A DNA stretch of 64,000 nt from Tsukamurella pulmonis (GTDB taxonomy: Bacteria > Actinomycetota > Actinomycetes > Mycobacteriales > Mycobacteriaceae): NCBI RefSeq assembly GCF_900103175.1, contig NZ_FNLF01000002.1:434001-498000 (forward strand), in the 5' to 3' direction. Within the stretch, counting starts at the first letter, position 1, and every line of letters begins with the position of its first letter. Both the position numbers and the translations under genes were made by a program. The notes under the pieces are model-generated. The model did no database searches, was not told the DNA's origin, and was given only the letters and a program-made list of their open reading frames with translations. Below, piece after piece: positions 54,171-62,538 of the stretch.

Positions 54171-54920
54171 ATGGCTGAACTGCACGAGGACCGGCGGCGG
54201 GCGCTCTCGTTCGGGGCGATCGCCGAGGATTACGACCGGCTGCGCCCCCGCTACGCGGACGTCACCGTCGACGCGATCACGACGGGCGCGGGCACCGCCG
54301 TCGACGTCGGGGCGGGCACGGGCATCCTGGCACGGCAACTGCGCGAGCGCGGCGTGGAGGTGCTGGCCGTCGAGCCGGATGCCGCGATGGCCGAGGTCGC
54401 GCGCGCCTCCGGCGTCCCGGCCGAGGTCGCGACGTTCGAGGACTGGGATGCGCAGGGCCGCACGTTCGACCTGGTCACCTTCGGCCAGTCCTGGCACTGG
54501 GTCGACGCCGAGACCGCGATCCCGCGGCTCGCGGACCTACTCGCCCCGGGCGGGCGTGTGGTGCTGTTGTGGAACAAGCTGCGGCCGTGCCGCCCGTCGA
54601 ACGACGCGCTGCGTGCCGCGAGCGAGGACTACGTCAACGTCGAGGCCGCGGGCGCCGGCACCGCCCACGATCAACTGTTCGCGATGGCGCAGCTTCGCCG
54701 TCGGTTCGAGGAGGCGGGCTTCGTCGTGACCGAGCGCGAGGACGGCTGGGTCGAGACGCAGCCCAAGGAGCGCTGGCTGGACCTGGTCTTCACGTACTCA
54801 GGGCACTCAACCCTGCCGGACGACCGCCGGGTCGCGCTGCGTGCCGCGCTCGCCGAGGTCATCGGCGACGGTGACGTCGAGCTCTCGGCCGGCACCACCG
54901 CCCTCATCGCCACCCGGTAG
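54171..54920 (+). CDS. Class I SAM-dependent methyltransferase
   Basis: A 249-residue cytoplasmic methyltransferase. SAM motif I is AVDVGAGTGILARQL (about 43-57), followed by VLAVEPD and the FGQSWHWVD segment. The acceptor is unknown. The ATG at 54171 is divergent from murT with 28 bp between starts. Its last 114 nt overlap the 3' end of the antisense EamA gene, because that gene has no earlier stop. Both C-termini could be non-conserved extensions. Confidence 0.83.
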   Translation: MAELHEDRRRALSFGAIAEDYDRLRPRYADVTVDAITTGAGTAVDVGAGTGILARQLRERGVEVLAVEPDAAMAEVARASGVPAEVATFEDWDAQGRTFDLVTFGQSWHWVDAETAIPRLADLLAPGGRVVLLWNKLRPCRPSNDALRAASEDYVNVEAAGAGTAHDQLFAMAQLRRRFEEAGFVVTEREDGWVETQPKERWLDLVFTYSGHSTLPDDRRVALRAALAEVIGDGDVELSAGTTALIATR

Positions 54921-55802
54921 CGGCGACGGCCGCCGCAGCATGCCGAGCAGGCAGCCGGCGATGACCGTCCCGGCGCCGGCCAGCGCGAGCGCCGTCGGGT
55001 GCTCGCCGAGCACGACCGCGCTCGCGGCGATCCCGACGACCGGGACCAGCAGCGTGGCCGGCGCGACGGTCGAGGCGGGGTAGCGGGCCATCAGCGCGCC
55101 CCACAGCCCGTACCCGACGACGGTGCTGAGGATCGCGATGTACGCCACACCCAGCAGAGCCAGACGACCCTCGGTGCCGTCGAGGCTGTGCGCCAGGGCC
55201 TTCCACCCTGTGGTGGGGCCCTCCACGGCGGCGCTGAGCGCCAGCATCGGCAGGGGCGGGATCACCGACATCCACAGGGTGAAGCGGAAGGGCTCCGACG
55301 GTGCCGCCAGCCGCTGCCCGATGTTGCCGAACGCCCAGCTCAGGCCTCCCAACAGGGTGAGCGCGACGCCGAGGACGCCGACGCCCGCCGCGGCGTCCGC
55401 GCGGTCGGCGATGATCAGGCCCATCCCGACGACCGCGATCCCGATGCCGACGATCTGCCGGACGGCCAGCTTCTCGTGCAGCAGCACGGCGCCGAGCAGG
55501 ACGGTGAACGGCGCCGAGGACTGCAGCACCAGCGAGGCCAGGCCGGTCGGCATCCCGATGTGCATGGCGGTGAACAACAGGCCGAACTGGAAGGTGCCCG
55601 AGCCGATGCCGTAGAGCAGCAGCCACTTCACCGGCCCCTTCGGCGGGCGCACGAACAGCAGCACCGGGAGCGCGAGAACCAGGAAGCGCAGCGCGCCCAG
55701 GAACAGCGGCGGGAAGTAGTCCAGGCCGTAGCGGATGGCGAGGAAGTTCAGTCCCCACAGCACGACGACGAACAGGGCGACGAGGCGGTGGCGGGGGGTC
55801 AT
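54807..55802 (-). CDS. EamA-family (DMT) transporter
   Basis: A 331-residue inner-membrane transporter of the drug/metabolite superfamily with about ten hydrophobic segments (LVALFVVVLWGLNFLAIRYG at the N-terminus; LGGLSWAFGNIGQRLAAP in the centre). Substrates of related proteins are amino acids or metabolites. The C-terminal 40 residues (after GMLRRPSPLPGG) are hydrophilic and extend over the antisense methyltransferase gene. Divergent from LysR with a palindromic gap. Substrate unknown. Confidence 0.85.
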   Translation of the reverse strand: MTPRHRLVALFVVVLWGLNFLAIRYGLDYFPPLFLGALRFLVLALPVLLFVRPPKGPVKWLLLYGIGSGTFQFGLLFTAMHIGMPTGLASLVLQSSAPFTVLLGAVLLHEKLAVRQIVGIGIAVVGMGLIIADRADAAAGVGVLGVALTLLGGLSWAFGNIGQRLAAPSEPFRFTLWMSVIPPLPMLALSAAVEGPTTGWKALAHSLDGTEGRLALLGVAYIAILSTVVGYGLWGALMARYPASTVAPATLLVPVVGIAASAVVLGEHPTALALAGAGTVIAGCLLGMLRRPSPLPGGDEGGGAGRELDVTVADDLGERGTQRDPAVVRQG

Positions 55803-55857
55803 GCATTCCACTGTCGCGCCCCTGGACCGGAAGAACAATCGAATACTTCTTGAGCGT

Positions 55858-55878
55858 CCATGTAGCGTGGCTACATGG
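55858..55878. promoter_or_regulatory. Perfect palindrome at the LysR start
   Basis: CCATGTAGC-GTG-GCTACATGG (9-bp arms, 3-nt centre) includes the LysR start ATG at 55875. It is in the EamA/LysR divergent gap and is a strong candidate for LysR autoregulation. It also hints at a leaderless LysR mRNA. Confidence 0.55.
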
Positions 55879-56765
55879 ACGTGCACCGGCTCCGGATCCT
55901 TCGCGAACTGGCCGATCGCGGCACCGTCGCCGCGACGGCACGGGCGATGGACATGACCCCGTCGGCGGTCTCCCAGCAACTCAAGGTGCTCGCACGGGAG
56001 GCGGGCGTCGATCTGCTCGAGCCCGACGGCCGGCGCGTGCGCCTCACCGACGCCGGTCTCGCGCTGGTGGTCCGCGCGGAATCGGTGCTGGGCGAACTGG
56101 ATCGGGCTCGCGCGGAGATGGATCGGTACCGCTCGACCCCCGTCGGCGTCGTCCGGCTCACACTCTTCCCGTCGGCCGCGGAGCTGCTGCTGCCGGGCGT
56201 GCTGCGGCGCACCGCCGCCGCCGGAGTGCAGGTGGCCGCGGCGGACGCGGACCTGCCGGGCACCGAGCTGCCGGCGATGCTCGCGGATGCGGACGTGGTG
56301 GTCGCGCACCGTGACGAGCGGGCCGGCCCGCTGGGCGGACCCCGGATCGCCTCCCGCGTGCTCATGCGGGAGCCGATCGACCTGGTGGTTCCGGTGGACC
56401 ACCCGTTCGCCGAGGCGGGCCGGGTCGACGCGACGCAGCTCGCCGACCTCGACTGGATCAGCGTGCGCGACGGCTTCCCCGTCGACGACGTGCTCCGCTC
56501 CCTCGCCACGATCACCGGCGTGCAGCCGCGGGTGGTGCAGCGCATCAACGACTTCCACACGATCCAGGCCATGGTGGCGGCCGGGCTCGGGGTCGCGCTC
56601 GTCGCGCGCCACGCGGTGACCCACCCCGGAGTCCGGGGGCTCGAGATCGCCGGTGTGCTGGCCGCCCGCATTCTCGAGGCGGCGACGCGGCCCGGGGCTG
56701 AACGCCGGCCCGCCGTCGCGGCGGTGCTGCGCGCGCTCGACGAGGAGGTCGCGGCGGTGGGTTGA
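55875..56765 (+). CDS. LysR-family transcriptional regulator
   Basis: A 296-residue LysR regulator: an N-terminal HTH (ARAMDMTPSAVSQQLKVLAR, about 22-41) and an effector-binding domain beginning near residue 95. Divergent from the EamA transporter gene, which it probably controls. The start ATG lies within a 21-bp palindrome. The co-inducer is unknown. Confidence 0.87.
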   Translation: MDVHRLRILRELADRGTVAATARAMDMTPSAVSQQLKVLAREAGVDLLEPDGRRVRLTDAGLALVVRAESVLGELDRARAEMDRYRSTPVGVVRLTLFPSAAELLLPGVLRRTAAAGVQVAAADADLPGTELPAMLADADVVVAHRDERAGPLGGPRIASRVLMREPIDLVVPVDHPFAEAGRVDATQLADLDWISVRDGFPVDDVLRSLATITGVQPRVVQRINDFHTIQAMVAAGLGVALVARHAVTHPGVRGLEIAGVLAARILEAATRPGAERRPAVAAVLRALDEEVAAVG

Positions 56766-56786
56766 CGCCGGTGTCGAAGTCATCCC

Positions 56787-58067
56787 ATGATTCGAGTGAT
56801 GACGTCGAGCTCGCAAGTCGCCGCCCCGCCCGCGCTCCGGGCCGTCGGCGCCCTGACGTGCGCCGCCGCCCTGATCACGATGGGCATCTGCCTGCGACTG
56901 ATCTTCGGCAGCTCGTCGGCCGTGCTCGCGGAGATCCGGGACGCGTACGGACTGAGCGGCGCCGAGGTCGCGCTCCTCACCACCGGCCCCGTGCTCTGCC
57001 TCGGGCTGTTCTCGGCCGCCGCGCCGCGTCTGGCCCACCGGTACACGGCCGTGGTGGTGGCGACCGCCGCCGTCGCGATGGTCGCGCTCGGCAGCGCGCT
57101 GCGGATCGCGCCCAGTTGGACGGTGCTCCTCGGCGGCACGCTGCTCGCCGGCGCCGGGATCGCCCTGGGCAACGTCCTCGGGCCGGTGCTGGTGCGGATC
57201 TTCTTCCCGCACCGCCTCGGGCTGATGACCGGCCTGTTCACCGCGATGGTGTGCCTGTCCACCGGGTTCGCCTCGGCGCTCACGGTTCCCGGTGCGACGG
57301 CGCTCGGCGGCAGTTGGCGCGGTGCCCTGGCCCTGTGGGCGATCCCCGCGCTCGCCGCCGCGGCACTGCTCACGGTGGTCACCGTGCGCTACCTCGCCTT
57401 CCGCCGGAGCGTCCCCGAGTCCGACGGTGCCGCCGAGACCGGAGCCGCCCGGACGGTGCTGCGCAGTCCGGTGGCCTGGGCGGTCACCGGGTTCATGGGG
57501 CTGCAGTCGCTGCAGGCCTACGCCCTGATCGGCTGGATCCCCACCATCTACCGCGACCGGGGCCTGTCGGCGCAGACCGGTGGCGCCATGCTGGCGATCG
57601 GCGGCCTGCTCAGCGTGGTGACCGCGCTCAGCTTCCCGCAGTGGGCCGCGCGTCGCCGCGAGCAGCGGACCGTCGCGGTGGCGGCCGTTGGGCTGCAGGC
57701 GATCGGCGTGTTCGGCGTGCTCGCCTTCGGTACCGGGATCGGTGCCTGGATCGCGAACGTCTTCGTCGGCTTCGGCCTGGGGGCGATGATCTCGCTGGCC
57801 GTCACGATGATGAACCTGCGCGCCGCCACCACCGCGCAGGCGGTCTCGCTGTCCGCGATGTCGCAGACGGTGGGCTACCTGCTCGCCGCCTGGGGGCCGA
57901 TGCTCATGGGCGTCCTGCACGGCGTGCACGACGACTGGACGCTCCCGCTGGTCGGCCTGCTGATCCTGCTGGTGCCGCTCCTGTTGTGCGGGCTCGTCGC
58001 CGGTGGGAACAAGAGCGTCGGAAGTGCTGGGGCCGACGACGGGGCGGGGGCGCGGGCGCGCACGTAA
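56787..58067 (+). CDS. MFS transporter, CynX/NimT type
   Basis: A 426-residue major-facilitator protein with twelve hydrophobic segments, resembling the CynX/NimT group (cyanate, 2-nitroimidazole or other small anion exporters). The first helix region is VGALTCAAALITMGICLRL, and the HRLGLMTGLFTAMVCLSTGF stretch carries the motif region after TM4. An ATG at 56799 is an alternative start. Gap to the next gene is 9 bp. Substrate unproven. Confidence 0.83.
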   Translation: MIRVMTSSSQVAAPPALRAVGALTCAAALITMGICLRLIFGSSSAVLAEIRDAYGLSGAEVALLTTGPVLCLGLFSAAAPRLAHRYTAVVVATAAVAMVALGSALRIAPSWTVLLGGTLLAGAGIALGNVLGPVLVRIFFPHRLGLMTGLFTAMVCLSTGFASALTVPGATALGGSWRGALALWAIPALAAAALLTVVTVRYLAFRRSVPESDGAAETGAARTVLRSPVAWAVTGFMGLQSLQAYALIGWIPTIYRDRGLSAQTGGAMLAIGGLLSVVTALSFPQWAARRREQRTVAVAAVGLQAIGVFGVLAFGTGIGAWIANVFVGFGLGAMISLAVTMMNLRAATTAQAVSLSAMSQTVGYLLAAWGPMLMGVLHGVHDDWTLPLVGLLILLVPLLLCGLVAGGNKSVGSAGADDGAGARART

Positions 58068-58076
58068 GGTGGGCGC

Positions 58077-59771
58077 ATGAGCGAACACGACGCCCCGGAT
58101 GCGATCGTCGTCGGTGCGGGACTCGCGGGCCTGGTGGCCGCGTACGAGCTGTCGCGAGCGGGACGCCGGGTCCTCATCGTCGACCAGGAGAACCGCAACA
58201 ATCTCGGCGGCCAGGCGTTCTGGAGCCTCGGCGGCCTGTTCCTGGTGGACTCGCCGGAACAGCGGCGCCTCGGCATCAAGGACTCCTTCGAGCTGGCGTG
58301 GCAGGACTGGACGGGCTCGGCGGGCTTCGACCGTGAGGACGAGGACCGCTGGCCCCGGCAGTGGGCCCGGGCCTACGTCGAGTTCGCCACCCACCGCAAG
58401 CGCGACTACCTGCGCCGCCTCGGCCTCGGTTTCACCCCGGTGGTCGGCTGGGCGGAGCGGGGCGGCGGCACCGCCGACGGCCACGGCAACTCCGTCCCGC
58501 GCTTCCACCTCACCTGGGGCACCGGCCCCGAGGTGGTGCGGGTCTTCCGCGAGCCGGTCGAGCGCGCGGAGGCGAAGGGGCTGGTGCGCTTCGCCTTCCG
58601 GCACCGCGTCGACGAGCTGATCACCGGTGCCGACGGCGCGATCGTCTGTGTCCGCGGCGCGGTCCTCGAGCCCACGGACCTCGAGCGCGGCGTGGCCAGC
58701 AGCCGGGAGACGGTCGGGGAATTCGAGTTCCGCGCACCGACGGTGCTCGTCACCTCGGGCGGCATCGGCCACAACTTCGATCTCATGCGCCAGTACTGGC
58801 CCGCCGAGCGCCTCGGCCCGTTCCCGCGGCACATGATCGCCGGCGTGCCCGCGCACGTCGACGGGCGCATGCTCGCGATCTCCGAGGAGGCAGGCGCGAA
58901 CATCGTGAACCGCGACCGCGTCTGGGCCTACACCGAGGGCATCCACAATTGGGACCCGATCTGGCCCGACCACGCGATCCGCATCATCCCGGGGCCCTCG
59001 TCCCTGTGGTTCGATGCGAACGGCAACCGGTTCACGGCGCCGAACTTCCCTGGATTCGACACCAACGCCACGATGAAGGCGATCCTCGAGACCGGTTACG
59101 ACTACTCGTGGTTCGTGCTCACGCAGACGATCATCGAGAAGGAGTTCGCGCTCTCGGGGTCGGAGCAGAACCCCGACATCACCGAGAAGGACCTGAAACT
59201 CGCCCTCGGGCGGGTGAAGTCGAAGGGGGCGCCGGGCCCGGTCGAGGCGTTCAAGCAGCACGGCGAGGACTTCGTCGTCGCCGACACCCTGGAGGAACTG
59301 GTCGCGGGTATGAACGCGATCGGCCGCGGCGGGCACGTCGAACTCGAACACCTGCGTACCCAGATCGAGGCGCGCGACCGTGAGACCGCCAACGCGTTCA
59401 GCAAGGACGCCCAGCTGCAGGCGATGCACAACGCGCGGAACTATCTGGGCGACAAGGTGGTCCGTGTCGCCAAGCCGCACCGCATCCTGGACCCCGCGCA
59501 CGGGCCGCTCATCGCGGTGCGCCTGAACATCCTCTCCCGCAAGACCCTGGGCGGGCTCGAGACCGACCTCTCGGCGCGCGTCCTCGGGGCCGACGGTGCG
59601 CCCGTGCCCGGCCTGTACGCCGCCGGTGAGGTCGCCGGGTTCGGCGGCGGCGGTGTGCACGGGTACAACGCACTGGAGGGCACGTTCCTCGGCGGATGCA
59701 TATTCTCGGGGATGACGGCGGGCCGCGCGGCAGCGGCCGCCACCGGTGGACGGAAGGGAGTGAGGGCGTGA
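58077..59771 (+). CDS. FAD-binding dehydrogenase (fumarate-reductase/KstD-like)
   Basis: A 564-residue flavoprotein. The N-terminal FAD motif is IVVGAGLAGLVAAYELSRAG (about 10-29), and the C-terminal GLYAAGEVAGFGGGG binds the flavin again. Family members are called FAD-binding dehydrogenases, related to 3-ketosteroid-delta1-dehydrogenase and fumarate reductase flavoproteins. Its TGA overlaps the SDR GTG (GTGA), so the two are co-translated. Substrate unknown. Confidence 0.85.
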   Translation: MSEHDAPDAIVVGAGLAGLVAAYELSRAGRRVLIVDQENRNNLGGQAFWSLGGLFLVDSPEQRRLGIKDSFELAWQDWTGSAGFDREDEDRWPRQWARAYVEFATHRKRDYLRRLGLGFTPVVGWAERGGGTADGHGNSVPRFHLTWGTGPEVVRVFREPVERAEAKGLVRFAFRHRVDELITGADGAIVCVRGAVLEPTDLERGVASSRETVGEFEFRAPTVLVTSGGIGHNFDLMRQYWPAERLGPFPRHMIAGVPAHVDGRMLAISEEAGANIVNRDRVWAYTEGIHNWDPIWPDHAIRIIPGPSSLWFDANGNRFTAPNFPGFDTNATMKAILETGYDYSWFVLTQTIIEKEFALSGSEQNPDITEKDLKLALGRVKSKGAPGPVEAFKQHGEDFVVADTLEELVAGMNAIGRGGHVELEHLRTQIEARDRETANAFSKDAQLQAMHNARNYLGDKVVRVAKPHRILDPAHGPLIAVRLNILSRKTLGGLETDLSARVLGADGAPVPGLYAAGEVAGFGGGGVHGYNALEGTFLGGCIFSGMTAGRAAAAATGGRKGVRA

Positions 59772-60574
59772 GCGGACGTACCGCACTGGTGACCGGGGCG
59801 ACTTCCGGCATCGGCTACGAGACGGCGAAGCTGCTGGCACAGAAGGGGTATCGAGTTCTCGGTACCAGTCGTGATCCGGAGACGATCGCGGCGGACAAGC
59901 GGATCCCCGGGGTGGAGTACCTGGCGCTGGATCTGGCCGACCGGGATTCGGTCGCGGCCTGTGCCGCCGCGGCCGGCCACGTCGACGTCGTGGTCAACAA
60001 CGCGGGCGAGAGCCAGTCCGGCCCGCTGGAGGAGCTCCCCGCGGACGCCGTGGACCGCCTCTTCCAGACGAACGTCTTCGGCGCGGTGCAGCTGACGCAG
60101 CGCCTGCTCCCGGCGATGCGCGAGCAGCGCTACGGCCGCGTGATCATGGTCGGCTCGATGCTCGCCAGCTTCCCGCTCGCCTACCGCGGCTCCTACGTCG
60201 CGGCGAAGGCCGCGCTCAAGGGCTTCGCCTCCGCCGCGCGCCAGGAGCTCTCACCCTTCGGCGTCGCGGTGACCACCGTCGAACCCGGCTCGATCGCGAC
60301 CGGCATCGGCGAGCGGCGCACCAAGTACATCGCCGACAACTCGGTGTACCGCACCGACTTCGACACGATGATCGAGAACCTCGATGCCAATGAGCGTGCG
60401 GGCATCACCCCGAAGCAGGTGGCGGAGGTGATCGTGAAGGCGATCGAGGCGGACAAGCCCCGCGAGTTCGCCGCGGTGGGCAGCAACGCGCCGCTGGTCT
60501 TCCTGCTCAAGCGCCTGGTGCCCGTCGAGGTCGTCTCGAGCATCGTCGCGCGCAAGCACGGACTCAAGCGGTAG
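59768..60574 (+). CDS. Short-chain dehydrogenase/reductase
   Basis: A 268-residue SDR oxidoreductase. NAD(P)-binding TGATSGIG (about 9-16), the NNAG motif, the active-site Ser (MVGSMLASFPL) and YVAAKAALKGF (Tyr, Lys) are intact. The GTG start (59768) overlaps the FAD dehydrogenase stop. The substrate is unknown but probably connected with that enzyme. Confidence 0.9.
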   Translation: MSGRTALVTGATSGIGYETAKLLAQKGYRVLGTSRDPETIAADKRIPGVEYLALDLADRDSVAACAAAAGHVDVVVNNAGESQSGPLEELPADAVDRLFQTNVFGAVQLTQRLLPAMREQRYGRVIMVGSMLASFPLAYRGSYVAAKAALKGFASAARQELSPFGVAVTTVEPGSIATGIGERRTKYIADNSVYRTDFDTMIENLDANERAGITPKQVAEVIVKAIEADKPREFAAVGSNAPLVFLLKRLVPVEVVSSIVARKHGLKR

Positions 60575-60584
60575 TGTCCGAATC

Positions 60585-60803
60585 GTGCACGTCCTGATCG
60601 AGCCGACCCAGCGCTATCTCGCGTGCGTGGTGTGCGGTTGCACCACGTTCGATCGGCGGGAGGTGAAGATGAACACCACCGGTGCTTCCTTCCTCGGCTT
60701 CGACTGGGCCAATAGGTCCGGGGACGGAGCGATCTGCACGGCGTGCGGGTACGTCCACACGTTCCTCGGTCCCGGGCACAGCTGGGTGAACGCGACCCCG
60801 TAG
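60585..60803 (+). CDS. Small zinc-ribbon protein
   Basis: A 72-residue protein with two CxxC pairs, CVVCGC (about 14-19) and CTACG (about 51-55), forming a likely zinc ribbon. GTG start; it follows the SDR gene by 10 nt. Function unknown; it may be a stand-alone ribbon used in RNA/DNA or protein binding. Confidence 0.7.
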   Translation: MHVLIEPTQRYLACVVCGCTTFDRREVKMNTTGASFLGFDWANRSGDGAICTACGYVHTFLGPGHSWVNATP

Positions 60804-60830
60804 CGCTGGTCTCCGAGGCAGCGCCGACAC

Positions 60831-60855
60831 GATCTACTACATAGTGTCGTAGATC
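60831..60855. promoter_or_regulatory. Dyad upstream of nsrR
   Basis: GATCTAC and GTAGATC (60831-60837; 60849-60855) are separated by 11 nt. It lies 50 bp before nsrR. A TGCATATTT segment nearer the gene (60881-60889) resembles an NsrR half-site. Confidence 0.45.
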
Positions 60856-60904
60856 ACTGGATTTTATCTTGCACGTAATCTGCATATTTCAATAGCCTGG
60901 TCAC

Positions 60905-61342
60905 GTGAGGCTCACAGGATTCAGCGACGTCGGACTACGGATCTTGATCCGGCTCGCCGTCGCGGAGGACGGGGACCGGCTCTCGACCCGCGACATCGCC
61001 GCCGAGATGCAGGTGTCCTACGCCCATGCGACGAAGGCGTGCGCACACCTGTCCGCCCGCGGATGGATCGAGGCGGATCGCGGCCGCGGCGGGGGCGTCA
61101 CGCTCACTGCGTCCGGCCGTGCCGCTGCGCTCGGCGACGTCGTGCGCTCCCTGGAGGGCGACGACGACGGCGAGCTCATCGATTGCGCGGGCCTGGGGTG
61201 CCCACTCCGGTCCGCGTGCCGGCTCCGGTCCGCCCTCGCCACCGCGCGCGCGGCGTTCTACGCGTCGCTGAACACCGTCACCGTGGCCTCGCTGGCGCAA
61301 CCGCCCACTCGAGCGGTCGTGCTCGAACTCACGAACCGATAA
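60905..61342 (+). CDS. nsrR: Rrf2-family NO-sensing repressor NsrR
   Basis: A 145-residue Rrf2-type regulator. The winged HTH is at the N-terminus (RDIAAEMQVSYAHATKACAH), and three cysteines (C94, C99, C105; CAGLGCPLRSAC) match the iron-sulfur-cluster ligands of NsrR. The cluster reacts with nitric oxide to release the repressor. It is followed by the flavohemoprotein gene, the classical target. Possibly autoregulated; the GTG start has no strong ribosome-binding site. Confidence 0.88.
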   Translation: MRLTGFSDVGLRILIRLAVAEDGDRLSTRDIAAEMQVSYAHATKACAHLSARGWIEADRGRGGGVTLTASGRAAALGDVVRSLEGDDDGELIDCAGLGCPLRSACRLRSALATARAAFYASLNTVTVASLAQPPTRAVVLELTNR

Positions 61343-61353
61343 GGATGCTCACG

Positions 61354-62538
61354 ATGCTTTCCGCAGCCCACAGGGAAATCGTTTCCGCCACACTGCCGCT
61401 CGTCGGCGGTGCCATCGCCGAGATCACTCCGGTGTTCTACCGCCGCCTGTTCGCCGCGCACCCGGAACTCGAGCGGGACCTGTTCAACCGTGGCAACCAG
61501 GCCAACGGCGCCCAGCAGGCGGCACTCGCGGGCGCCGTCGCGATGTACGCCACGATGCTGGTCACCGAGGACGCGCAGGAGCGCGCCCTGATCGAGCGGA
61601 TCGCGCACAAGCACGCCTCGCTGGGCGTGCCGCCGTCCGCCTATCCGGTGGTGTACGAGCACCTCTTCGCCGCCATCGTCGAGATCCTCGGTGCCGACAC
61701 CGTGACGGCGCCCGTCGCGGAGGCGTGGACGGCCGTCTACTGGGCCATGGCCGACGAGCTGATCGGTCGCGAGCGCGAGCTGTACGCCGAGGCCGACACC
61801 ACGCCGGAGACGACCTGGATGCCCGTCGTCGTGACGGAGCGCGTGCAGCAGTCGCCCGCCACCGTCGCCCTGACGCTGGCCGCACCCGACGGCTCGTCGC
61901 TCCCGACTTTCCGTGCCGGGCAGTACGTCTCCGTCGCCGTCGTCCTGCCCGACGGTGCCCGCCAGATCCGGCAGTACAGCCTCTCCCACGCCGCGGGAGC
62001 GGATCGCTGGCGGATCTCGGTGCGCCGCGAGGGCGAGGTCTCGTCGCATCTGCACGAGTACGCCTTCGAGGGCGACGTGCTGCAGGTGTCCCATCCGTTC
62101 GGCGACGTCTACCTCGACAGTGATCCGGCGACGCCGCTGCTGCTCGCCTCGGCGGGCATCGGCATCACCCCGGTGCTGGGGATGCTCTACGCGCTCGAGG
62201 CGGAGCAGCAGGGGCGCGCGGTCACCGTCGTCCACGCCGACCGCACCCGCGCGACGCACGCCCATCGTGCCGAGCTCGCCGAGCTCGTCGGGCGGATCCC
62301 GGACGCCCGGCTGATCACCTACTACGATCGGCTGCCCGAGGGATACCCGCTGGGCGACGGCGAGCGCCGCGGGCGGATCGACCTGCGCGACATCGATGTT
62401 CCGGCGGATGCGAACATCTACCTCTGCGGGCCCCAGCCGTTCATGACCGCACTCGGCGGCCAGCTCGCGGCGGCCGAGGTGGCGCCGGAGCGGATCTACG
62501 CGGAGGCCTTCACTCCGGTCTCGCCCGTGAGTGCGTGA
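61354..62538 (+). CDS. hmp: Flavohemoprotein (nitric oxide dioxygenase)
   Basis: A 394-residue Hmp that converts NO and O2 to nitrate. The globin domain (about 1-140) contains the proximal His in HKHASLGV (about His87). The FAD domain (RQYSLS) and NAD domain (GIGITPVLGML; CGPQPFM) follow. The ATG at 61354 is preferred to 61345 because an AAGGA site precedes it by 8 nt. It forms an operon with nsrR. Its stop overlaps the convergent MocR gene by 29 nt. Confidence 0.93.
   Translation: MLSAAHREIVSATLPLVGGAIAEITPVFYRRLFAAHPELERDLFNRGNQANGAQQAALAGAVAMYATMLVTEDAQERALIERIAHKHASLGVPPSAYPVVYEHLFAAIVEILGADTVTAPVAEAWTAVYWAMADELIGRERELYAEADTTPETTWMPVVVTERVQQSPATVALTLAAPDGSSLPTFRAGQYVSVAVVLPDGARQIRQYSLSHAAGADRWRISVRREGEVSSHLHEYAFEGDVLQVSHPFGDVYLDSDPATPLLLASAGIGITPVLGMLYALEAEQQGRAVTVVHADRTRATHAHRAELAELVGRIPDARLITYYDRLPEGYPLGDGERRGRIDLRDIDVPADANIYLCGPQPFMTALGGQLAAAEVAPERIYAEAFTPVSPVSA

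Noticed and set aside
55803-59840. Antisense extension of the EamA frame across LysR, MFS and FAD dehydrogenase genes
   Set aside because: Only the last 331 residues (from the ATG at 55802) resemble a transporter; the rest is a mirror of three real genes.
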